Positions 9,132 through 15,895 of a stretch of 64,000 nt of DNA are shown here, one piece after another. Source of the DNA: Sphingomonas baiyangensis (GTDB lineage Bacteria > Pseudomonadota > Alphaproteobacteria > Sphingomonadales > Sphingomonadaceae); the NCBI RefSeq assembly GCF_005144715.1, contig NZ_SWKR01000002.1, forward strand, positions 1,372,146 to 1,436,145. Reading direction: 5' to 3'. Below the pieces are notes generated by a model. The model saw only the letters and a program-made list of their open reading frames with translations. It ran no database searches and was not told where the DNA came from. The translations under genes and the position numbers were made by a program. Positions within the stretch are counted from its first letter, which is position 1. Every line of letters starts with the position of its first letter.

Positions 9132-9577
9132 GCACCGCCCCGCTTCCCCTCGCGCTCAAGCGCCTGCCGCATGGCGAAGGCCTGCCGCTGCCTGCCTATG
9201 CGAGCGCGGGCGCCGCCGGCATGGACGTGGTGGCTGCCGAGGACGTGACGCTCGCACCCGGCGCGCGTCATGCCGTCGCCACGGGCTTCGCGATCGCGAT
9301 TCCTGAGGGCCATGAGGTGCAGGTGCGCCCGCGTTCGGGGCTGGCGCTCAAGCATGGCATTACCTGCCTCAACACGCCGGGTACGATCGACAGTGATTAT
9401 CGCGGCGAAGTGAAGGTCATCCTCGCCAATCTCGGCAGCGAGCCGTTCACCGTGGCGCGCGGCGACCGGATCGCGCAGCTGGTGCCAGCACCCGTGCTGC
9501 GTGCCGCGATCGCCGAAGTCGATGCGCTCGACGACACCGCGCGTGGCGCTGGCGGCTTCGGGTCGACCGGGCGGTGA
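9128..9577 (+). CDS. dut: dUTP diphosphatase (trimeric dUTPase)
   Basis: Hydrolyses dUTP to dUMP and pyrophosphate, keeping uracil out of DNA and feeding dTMP synthesis. At 149 residues it has the normal homotrimeric length. The five family motifs are visible: [35 protein letters not shown] (catalytic Asp), GDRIAQLV and the C-terminal [10 protein letters not shown] arm that closes over the substrate. The ATG overlaps the preceding stop (ATGA). coaBC followed by dut is a common proteobacterial neighbourhood. Confidence 0.97.
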   Translation: MSTAPLPLALKRLPHGEGLPLPAYASAGAAGMDVVAAEDVTLAPGARHAVATGFAIAIPEGHEVQVRPRSGLALKHGITCLNTPGTIDSDYRGEVKVILANLGSEPFTVARGDRIAQLVPAPVLRAAIAEVDALDDTARGAGGFGSTGR

Positions 9578-10005
9578 CGGGCATGCTGCTGGCGCTGCTG
9601 ATGCAGGCCACCGCCCCGGCCGTGGCGCCCCCGCCCGTCGTCCCGACGACGCCGCCGATGCGGCGCGGTCAGCAGATCGAATGGCAGGTGCTGCCGCCGA
9701 TGCCCTATCGCGAGCCACCGCAATTGACCGAGGCGATGACGCAGTTCGTCGCCGCCGAAGTGGCATCGGGCCGGTGCCGCCCGCACGCCTCGCGCGGCAC
9801 CCGTCATCGCATCCAGGCCGATGTCGCGGTGCTCGTCACTCCCGAGGGCGGCGCGCGCGTGACGATTCCTCGCGCCATCGCCTGCCCCACCGTCGAGCAA
9901 TATGCCGCCGGCCTGGTGCTCGGTTTCGCGCGCAACAACCTCTCGACGCGATCGAGCGTGTCGCAATGGTTTCGCGCGACGCTGACGTTCGAATGGACGG
10001 CGTGA
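9574..10005 (+). CDS. Small secreted protein of unknown function
   Basis: 143 residues from a GTG overlapping the dut stop (GTGA); an ATG three codons later (9583) is an equally good start. The N-terminus ([15 protein letters not shown]) looks like a short signal peptide, followed by a proline-rich segment and a globular C-terminal half with two cysteines (GRCRPH, IACPTV) that could form a disulfide. The C-terminal half ([15 protein letters not shown], then [16 protein letters not shown]) has a TonB-C-like pattern. I cannot assign a function. It overlaps the following E1-like gene by 13 bases. Confidence 0.75.
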   Translation: MTGMLLALLMQATAPAVAPPPVVPTTPPMRRGQQIEWQVLPPMPYREPPQLTEAMTQFVAAEVASGRCRPHASRGTRHRIQADVAVLVTPEGGARVTIPRAIACPTVEQYAAGLVLGFARNNLSTRSSVSQWFRATLTFEWTA

Positions 10006-10754
10006 CGCTCAGCGACGCACAGCTCGGACGCTATGCCCGCCATATCGTGCTGCGCGAAGTTGGCGGCTCAGGGCAGGCCCGCATCGTCGCCGGCCATGTC
10101 GCGGTGATCGGCGCGGGCGGCATCGGATCGCCCGCCATCCAGTATCTGGCGGCCGCCGGCGTGGGGCGGCTGACGCTGATCGACGACGATCGCGTCGACC
10201 AGTCGAATCTCCAGCGCCAGATCCTGTTCGGCACCGATGATGTCGGCACTCCCAAGGTAGCCGGCGCACGCACAGCCGTAACTCGCATCAACCCCGACGT
10301 GGCGGTCGAGGCGATCGATCGCCGGATCGATGCGCACAATGCCGCCGAGCTGCTCGCCGATGCCGATGTGGTGATCGACGGATCGGACAGTTTCGCGACG
10401 CGCCTTGCGGTTGCCGACGCGGCACTGGAGCTGCGCATTCCGCTGGTTTCGGCGTCGGTCGCGCAGTTCGAGGGGCAGCTAGCCGTCTATCGCGGCTGGC
10501 GGGCGGGGTCGCCCTGCTATCGCTGCTTCGTCGGCAATCCGCTCGATGCGCCCGAGGCGACCTGCGCCGAAGCCGGCGTGCTGGGCGCCGCCGCCGGCGT
10601 CGTCGGCAGTCTCGCGGCGGTCGAAGCACTGCGCGCCCTCGCGCCGTTCGGCGACGATCCTGATGGACGATTGCTGCTGATCGACCTGCTGGCGATGCGC
10701 TTTCGCAGCGTCGCGCTGCCGCAGGATCCCGGATGCACGGCATGCGCGGCCTGA
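9993..10754 (+). CDS. moeB: HesA/MoeB/ThiF-family E1-like adenylyltransferase
   Basis: Adenylates the C-terminal Gly-Gly of a ubiquitin-like sulfur carrier (MoaD or ThiS) for molybdopterin or thiamine synthesis. 253 residues with the family start RYARHIVLREVGG, the nucleotide-binding loop VIGAGGIGSP, the RVDQSNLQRQILF segment with its catalytic Arg, DGSDSFATR, and two CxxC zinc pairs (CYRC and CTAC). It is shorter than MoeB proteins that carry a rhodanese domain. MoeB and ThiF cannot be separated by sequence alone. mobA and moaA in this window favour MoeB. Confidence 0.85.
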   Translation: MDGVTLSDAQLGRYARHIVLREVGGSGQARIVAGHVAVIGAGGIGSPAIQYLAAAGVGRLTLIDDDRVDQSNLQRQILFGTDDVGTPKVAGARTAVTRINPDVAVEAIDRRIDAHNAAELLADADVVIDGSDSFATRLAVADAALELRIPLVSASVAQFEGQLAVYRGWRAGSPCYRCFVGNPLDAPEATCAEAGVLGAAAGVVGSLAAVEALRALAPFGDDPDGRLLLIDLLAMRFRSVALPQDPGCTACAA

Positions 10755-11059
10755 CGCTGATCGTCGCTTCGGCCGATGCGGCGCGTTATCGCAGCGCGCT
10801 GACGCTCGCCTGCGCGCAGGCGGCGCTTGGCGGGCGCGCGCGGCTGTTCCACGACGACGCGGCGGTCACGCTGCTTGCCACCGGACCGCTCGATGCCACG
10901 CTGGCGCAAGCGCGCGCGATGGACGTGAAGCTCATCGTGTGCCAGACCGCGCTCGACGCGCATGGCCTGACGATCGGCGATCTGCACGAAGGCTCCGAGG
11001 GTGGCGGGATGATAAGCCTGCTCGCCACGATCGAGGACGACCGGCTCGTGTTCGTCTAG
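10733..11059 (+). CDS. DsrE/DsrF-like small protein
   Basis: 108 residues overlapping the end of the E1-like gene by 22 bases; a second ATG at 10742 is also possible. The pattern LTLIVASADAARYRSALTLACAQAALGG, RARLFHDDAAV and VKLIVCQTALDAHGL matches the DsrE/F-like fold (sulfur relay or peroxiredoxin-like proteins). The cysteine in the IVCQTA segment is where related sulfurtransferases keep their active cysteine. Placement after a sulfur-carrier-activating enzyme supports a role in sulfur transfer, but this is inference. Confidence 0.7.
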   Translation: MHGMRGLTLIVASADAARYRSALTLACAQAALGGRARLFHDDAAVTLLATGPLDATLAQARAMDVKLIVCQTALDAHGLTIGDLHEGSEGGGMISLLATIEDDRLVFV

Positions 11060-11064
11060 AGACG

Positions 11065-11083
11065 GTTTCAGCAGAGCTGAAAC
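11065..11083 (+). repeat. Short perfect hairpin abutting a large inverted repeat
   Basis: GTTTCAGC, loop AGA, GCTGAAAC: a perfect 8-bp stem just after the DsrE-like stop codon at 11057-11059. Its right arm GCTGAA can also pair with TTCAGC at 11170-11175, on the far side of the next hairpin, so two structures compete. Confidence 0.8.
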
Positions 11084-11086
11084 AGC

Positions 11087-11169
11087 GCGGCACCGGCCCG
11101 CTCCCCCACCCGGCCACCCATGAGGATAGCCTGGCTGGGTGGCCGGGTGGGGGAGCGGGCCGGTGCCGC
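11087..11169 (+). repeat. Large perfect inverted repeat (34-bp arms, 15-base loop)
   Basis: The arm at 11087-11120 (GCGGCACCGGCCC...CCACCCA) is exactly reverse-complementary to 11136-11169. The loop is the 15 bases at 11121-11135. It lies in the gap between the DsrE-like and metallophosphoesterase genes and has no T-run. It resembles the palindromic intergenic repeats (REP/BIME-like) common in sphingomonad genomes. I see no second copy in the window, so family membership is not shown. Confidence 0.85.
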
Positions 11170-11263
11170 TTCAGCGTAGGCTGCAAACGACTCTCGCCGC
11201 GTGGTTGCCGTCGCGCGTGCCCTGTGGCACAGGCGCGCGCTGGTCTTCATCCCCGGAGCTCGC

Positions 11264-12022
11264 GTGTTCGATTTTCTCCGCAAGGCGCGCAAGACCGTCG
11301 CGCCGCGCGTCCCCGATGGCGAGCGTATCTACGCCATCGGCGACATTCATGGCCGCGCCGATCTGCTCGACCGCCTGGTCGCCGCGATCGAGCGCGACAG
11401 CGCCGCGCGCGGCCCGGCGCGCGTGCGCACCATCTTCCTCGGTGATCTGGTCGATCGCGGCCCCGATTCGGCAGGCGTCGTCGATCGCGTGATGCGCCGC
11501 TGCGCTGCCGATCCCGACAGCGAATGGATTGCGGGCAATCACGAGGAAGTGTTCGCGCTGGCGATGACGGGTGACCGCGAGGCGATGCGCTTCTTCGTGC
11601 GGATCGGCGGGCGCGAGACGATCCAGAGCTACGGCGTGAGCGACGCGGAGTTCGACCGGTTCGACCTGACCGAGCTGATCGAGCGCGCCGAGCAGGTGGT
11701 GCCGCCCGAGCATGTAGCCTTTCTCGCCACGCACCGCGACATGATCGAGGCAGGCGACTATGTGTTCGTCCATGCGGGCATCCGCCCCGGTGTGCCGCTC
11801 GACAAGCAGCGGCGCGAGGATCTGCGCTGGATCCGCAAGGACTTCCTCGATCATCGCGGCAATCTGGGCAAGATCGTGATTCACGGCCATACCGTGACCG
11901 ACATGGTCGACGAGCAGCCCAATCGCATCGGCATCGATACCGGCGCTTATGCCAGCGGCCGGCTGACCGCGATCGCGCTCGAAGGCGAAGAGCGCTGGTA
12001 TCTGGATACCGGGGAGGCGTGA
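11264..12022 (+). CDS. PPP-type metallophosphoesterase (serine/threonine phosphatase family)
   Basis: 252 residues from a GTG preceded by GGAG at 6-base spacing; a longer in-frame start at 11201 is less likely. All dimetal motifs are present: GDIHG, GDLVDRG, GNHE and HGHT, with a second histidine in VFVHAGI. This matches bacterial PPP phosphatases (PrpA/ApaH-like), which dephosphorylate phosphoproteins or nucleotides. The size is closer to bacterial Ser/Thr phosphatases than to symmetrical Ap4A hydrolase. It overlaps the AmpG-like gene by 4 bases (GTGA). Confidence 0.88.
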   Translation: MFDFLRKARKTVAPRVPDGERIYAIGDIHGRADLLDRLVAAIERDSAARGPARVRTIFLGDLVDRGPDSAGVVDRVMRRCAADPDSEWIAGNHEEVFALAMTGDREAMRFFVRIGGRETIQSYGVSDAEFDRFDLTELIERAEQVVPPEHVAFLATHRDMIEAGDYVFVHAGIRPGVPLDKQRREDLRWIRKDFLDHRGNLGKIVIHGHTVTDMVDEQPNRIGIDTGAYASGRLTAIALEGEERWYLDTGEA

Positions 12023-13491
12023 GCGAGGCAGCCGCCCCGCCGGCGCGCTGGCGGTTGGCGCTGCTGTTCGGATTGCTGGGCTTCGCCGCGGGCCTGCCCT
12101 TCTACCTGTTCTCTACGGTGCTGGCGCTGCGGCTGGCGCGCAACGGCATCGACCTTGCGACGATCGGCTTCTTCGCGTGGGTGACGCTGCTGCCGACGTT
12201 CAAGTTCCTGTGGGCGCCGCTTGTCGACCGCTATGCCATCCCCGGCTTCGCGCGCTTCTGGGGACGCCGGCGCAGCTGGATCCTCGCGGCGCAACTCGGC
12301 ATCGCCACGAGCATGGCGGGGCTTGGCATCACGCATCCCGATACCAGCCTAGGACTGACCGCGTTCTGGGCGGTGCTGCTTGCTTTCTGGACGACGACGC
12401 TCGAGATCGCCGCCGATGCCTGGCGGATCGAGGTGGCGCCGACCGCCGAGGCGCAGGGGCCGCTGGTATCGGCGACTTTGTGGGGTTATCGCAGCGCGAT
12501 GGTGGCGGCGGGATCGGGCGCGCTGATCCTTGCCGACAGCGCCGGCTGGATCGCGGCCTATCTGGCGATCGCGCTCGTGGCGCTGGCACCCTTCCCCCTG
12601 CTGGTTGCGACACGGCCCGAAGCGGGACTCGGGGGCGGGCGCTGGGTCGCGCTCACAACGGGTCTCGCGGCTACGGCGGTGCTCCTCGCCGCCATGGCCG
12701 CGCTGGTGTTCGCGCTGGGATGGCTGGTGCTGGGGGCAGCCTCGCAGATTGGAGTGAGCGCTGGCAGCAACGTCACGCCGTTCGTGCTTATCGTCGCGAT
12801 GGCGCCGTTCGTGGCGATGGCGATCGCCACGCCGCGGATCGCGAAGCTGGGACCGGCCGCACCGCTGCGCACGTCGCCGATGCTCGGGCCCTATGTCGAC
12901 ATCTTTTGGCGCTACGGGCTGGTCACGCTGGCGCTGATGGCGTTCGTGTCACTGTATCGGATGGGCGACGTGCTGGCGCTGACGCTCTCGAAGCCGCTGG
13001 TCAACGCGCTCGGCTATACGCTGACGCAGATCGGCGTGGCCGATGGCGCCGTGGCGCTTGCGTCGAGCATGGTGGGTGTGGGTCTTGGCGGATGGGTCGC
13101 GGCGCGTTGGCGGCGCGGCGCCGCGCTGGCATCGGGCGCAGCACTCGCGGCCCTCGGCAATTTCGCGCTGGTGTGGCTGGCATGGCAGCCCCCTTCCCCA
13201 CTGGCACTGTATGTCGCGACGGGGCTCGATCAGTTCGGCAACGGCTTCGCGGGCACGGTGTTCGTCGTCTATCTGTCGCTGCTGGTGAACCCGCGTTTTG
13301 CCGGCGCGCAATATGCCTTCCTCTCGGGGTTCGCATTCCTGCTGCCGCGGCTCGTCGCGGGATCTTCAGGCGTCATCGCGCAGGATATCGGCTATGCAGG
13401 CTTCTTCGCGCTGTCGGGCGCGCTCAGCCTTGCGGCGATCCTGCTGCTGCCCTGGGTGCATCGCCCCGTCGCACGGAGCGACGACGCATGA
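12019..13491 (+). CDS. AmpG-like MFS permease (muropeptide or related solute)
   Basis: 490 residues with about 12 to 14 hydrophobic helices. The N-terminal part closely follows the AmpG pattern: LGFAAGLPFYLF, DLATIGFF, FKFLWAPLVDRY, GRRRSWILAAQL and a short DAWRIEV helix. AmpG imports anhydromuropeptides from the periplasm during peptidoglycan recycling. The start is a GTG overlapping the phosphatase stop, and the stop overlaps the next gene (ATGA), so three genes are translationally linked. The following serine hydrolase supports a cell-wall connection, but substrate specificity is inferred. Confidence 0.8.
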   Translation: MSEAAAPPARWRLALLFGLLGFAAGLPFYLFSTVLALRLARNGIDLATIGFFAWVTLLPTFKFLWAPLVDRYAIPGFARFWGRRRSWILAAQLGIATSMAGLGITHPDTSLGLTAFWAVLLAFWTTTLEIAADAWRIEVAPTAEAQGPLVSATLWGYRSAMVAAGSGALILADSAGWIAAYLAIALVALAPFPLLVATRPEAGLGGGRWVALTTGLAATAVLLAAMAALVFALGWLVLGAASQIGVSAGSNVTPFVLIVAMAPFVAMAIATPRIAKLGPAAPLRTSPMLGPYVDIFWRYGLVTLALMAFVSLYRMGDVLALTLSKPLVNALGYTLTQIGVADGAVALASSMVGVGLGGWVAARWRRGAALASGAALAALGNFALVWLAWQPPSPLALYVATGLDQFGNGFAGTVFVVYLSLLVNPRFAGAQYAFLSGFAFLLPRLVAGSSGVIAQDIGYAGFFALSGALSLAAILLLPWVHRPVARSDDA

Positions 13492-14534
13492 CGATCGCGG
13501 CGATCGCGCGTGCTGCCTTCGTGCCGGCGCTTTCGGCGGTCGAGGCGGGGCGCATTCCCGGCGCCACGCTGGGTGTCGTGACCGCCGGTGGCCACCGCCA
13601 TGTCGAAACGTCGGGTCTCGCGCAACGCATCCCGACGCCCGAGCCGCTCACGCGCGGCCACTGGTTCGACCTCGCCTCGCTCACCAAGGTGATCGCCACG
13701 GCGCCGACGATCCTTCGCCTGGCCGATGCGGGCGCGCTCGATCTCGATCGGCCCATCGCCGATGTGATCCCCGATCTGCGCCAATATGATCCCGCCGGTG
13801 CCGCCGAGCGACGCATCACGGTGCGCGAGTGCCTGATGCACGACACGCATCTGCCCGCGGTCGAGCCGATCTACACCTATGGCGACGATCCGTGGCGGCT
13901 GCGGCATTTCGTGCTCCAGCGCGAATGGCGCGCGGGGCCGCCGGTCTATTCGGACATCAACTACATCCTGCTCAGCATCGCGATCGAGCGGCTGACGGGC
14001 GGTACGATGGCCGAGCTCCCGATGCCCCCCGGCCTCGGCTGGGCGTCCGATGCCGCGATCAGCGTCGCCACCGAATATTGCCAGTGGCGCCGCCGCATCT
14101 TGAAGGGCGAGGTGCATGACGAGAATGCGTTCGCGCTCGGCGGCGCCGCGGGCCATGCCGGGCTGTTCGGCACCGTCGATGGTGTGCTCGATTTCGCGCA
14201 AGCCCTGCTCGACGGCAGCGGCGCGTCGACCGCGGCGCTCGGCGCGATGCGCAGCGCCAACGCGCGCGGACGAAGCTGCGGGTGGGAAGTGCGCATTCCC
14301 GGCTGGCCGGGCGGCGATGCGTGCTCGTCGGCGACGATCGGCCATACGGGCTTCACCGGCACCGGGCTCTGGCTCGACTTCGATCGCGGCATCGGCTGGA
14401 CGCTCTTGACCAACCGCGTGCATCCGACACGCCATTTCGACAGCGGCATCTTCGCGCTGCGTCCCGCGACGGGCGACGCGCTGATCGCGGCATGGGACGC
14501 TGCTACAGCGCGCTCAGATCGCCGGGGCGGTTGA
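13488..14534 (+). CDS. Serine hydrolase of the beta-lactamase/penicillin-binding (class C-like) family
   Basis: 348 residues. The active-site motifs are SLTK (SxxK nucleophile, about residue 64), YSDINY (at the YxN position, with Asp for Asn as in many non-beta-lactamase members) and HTGFTGTG (KTG-like). No signal peptide is evident, so a cytoplasmic location is likely, unlike true AmpC. It could cleave D-amino-acid-containing peptides or esters. It follows the AmpG-like permease with ATGA overlap. Its 3' end overlaps the convergent mobA by 32 bases. Confidence 0.85.
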   Translation: MTIAAIARAAFVPALSAVEAGRIPGATLGVVTAGGHRHVETSGLAQRIPTPEPLTRGHWFDLASLTKVIATAPTILRLADAGALDLDRPIADVIPDLRQYDPAGAAERRITVRECLMHDTHLPAVEPIYTYGDDPWRLRHFVLQREWRAGPPVYSDINYILLSIAIERLTGGTMAELPMPPGLGWASDAAISVATEYCQWRRRILKGEVHDENAFALGGAAGHAGLFGTVDGVLDFAQALLDGSGASTAALGAMRSANARGRSCGWEVRIPGWPGGDACSSATIGHTGFTGTGLWLDFDRGIGWTLLTNRVHPTRHFDSGIFALRPATGDALIAAWDAATARSDRRGG

Positions 14535-15027
14535 CGTTAGGCAGATCGCCGTCGGCCTCGACTGTGGCGGCACCGATACTATGCGCCCAGCCGACGACCG
14601 AGCGGTCGTCGCCGTGTTCGAGCCAGCGTTCGAGCGACGCAAATGCGGCAACGGGCCAGCGCCCCATGACGGGCGACTGGCGGACATAGGCCGCGCCCGG
14701 CATTGCCGTAAGGCTGGCGACAAGAGCTTCGGGCACGCGAGGCATGTCGCAGGCGATGGTGAGGACGCCCGTATGCCCTTCGGCCGCTGCGACCTTCAGC
14801 GCGCCGCAGATGCCGCCGAGCGGTCCGAGGCCTTCGCGTGGCCAGTCGTGTACGGTGCGGCCGACAGGCGCTTCCGATCGTCCCACCACGAGCAAGTCGG
14901 CCACCCAGGGCGCGAGGATGGCGGCGGCATGCGCGATCAGCGGACGATCACCGAGCAGCGCCAGCGCCTTGTCGCTGCCGAAGCGGCGCGCCTCGCCGCC
15001 GGCGAGCACAACGCCGAGCAGCGTCAT
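14503..15027 (-). CDS. mobA: Molybdenum cofactor guanylyltransferase
   Basis: Attaches GMP to molybdopterin to form the MGD cofactor used by DMSO-reductase-family enzymes such as the YdeP protein next door. 174 residues. N-terminal signature VVLAGGEARRFGSDKAL, with a conserved lysine in ALALLGDRPLIAHA, GPLGGICGAL and the catalytic Asp region ACDMPRVP. The ATG overlaps the fdhD stop, so mobA is probably translated after fdhD. Confidence 0.93.
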   Translation of the reverse strand: MTLLGVVLAGGEARRFGSDKALALLGDRPLIAHAAAILAPWVADLLVVGRSEAPVGRTVHDWPREGLGPLGGICGALKVAAAEGHTGVLTIACDMPRVPEALVASLTAMPGAAYVRQSPVMGRWPVAAFASLERWLEHGDDRSVVGWAHSIGAATVEADGDLPNVNRPGDLSAL

Positions 15028-15818
15028 TGCGCGTCGAGCCACAGCATCGCGTCGGCGCGCGCGAGCATCACCAAAGGCAGGCCCGCCTCGGCCGCGCGCG
15101 CGATGGCGAGGTCGCTCGCCGCCGAGATCGTGACCAGCATCGGGCAGCCGGCAAGCGCCGCCTTCTCGACCAGCTCGTACGAACAGCGCGAACTGAGCAG
15201 CGCGAAACCCTGCTCCCAACCGATGCCCTGCCGCGTCATCGCGCCGATGAGTTTGTCGAAGGCATTGTGCCGGCCGACATCCTCGCGAACGAGCCGGATC
15301 GCACCGTCGCTGGCGCACAGCGCCGCGGCGTGCACCGCTCCCGTCTCGCGGTTGAGCGGCTGATGATCGCGCAACGCGGCGAGCGCTGTGAACAGTGCCT
15401 CGGGCTGTGCGATGCTGTCGGCGGTCACGCGCGGCAGCGGGCGCAGCGCCTGTTCGAGATTTTCTATGCCGCACAGGCCGCAGGATGCATCGGATATGCG
15501 GTGGCGGACGCGTGCCTGAACACGCTCGGCGGCGGCGGCCTGCAGCGTGATGCGCAGCAGATGCCCCGCATCGAGCAGCAACGGCTCGATCTCGATCACC
15601 TCGTCGCGGCGTTCGATGAGCCGCTCGCTCTGGAGGAAGCCATGCGCGAAATCGTCGAGGTCGCACGGGGTCGCCATCATCACGGCATAACCGATGCCGT
15701 TGATCTCGATCGCGATCGGCCGCTCTACGGCAACGCGGCGATCAACGGACGAGCTGACGCCGTCGGCCCCCATCCGAATGCATGCCGCCGTCGCGACGTT
15801 CGGAGACGGGGCTGCCAT
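15024..15818 (-). CDS. fdhD: Formate dehydrogenase accessory sulfurtransferase FdhD
   Basis: Transfers sulfur from a cysteine desulfurase to the Mo-bisMGD cofactor of formate-dehydrogenase-type enzymes. 264 residues from the ATG at 15818; ATG 15842 is an alternative, and longer frames would run into the divergent gene. Family blocks: YAVMMATPCDLDDFAHGF, the essential CGLCG pair (SCGLCGIENL), REDVGRHNAFDKLIG and SSRCSYELVEKA. It is divergently arranged with the molybdoenzyme it presumably matures (77-base gap) and overlaps mobA. Confidence 0.94.
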   Translation of the reverse strand: MAAPSPNVATAACIRMGADGVSSSVDRRVAVERPIAIEINGIGYAVMMATPCDLDDFAHGFLQSERLIERRDEVIEIEPLLLDAGHLLRITLQAAAAERVQARVRHRISDASCGLCGIENLEQALRPLPRVTADSIAQPEALFTALAALRDHQPLNRETGAVHAAALCASDGAIRLVREDVGRHNAFDKLIGAMTRQGIGWEQGFALLSSRCSYELVEKAALAGCPMLVTISAASDLAIARAAEAGLPLVMLARADAMLWLDAQ

Positions 15819-15895
15819 GGCCTTTGTACTGCCACGCAACATCGCCGTGCGCCAGCCGTTGACTTCGCGCGCCCCCAGCCAACCGAGGTACCAGC

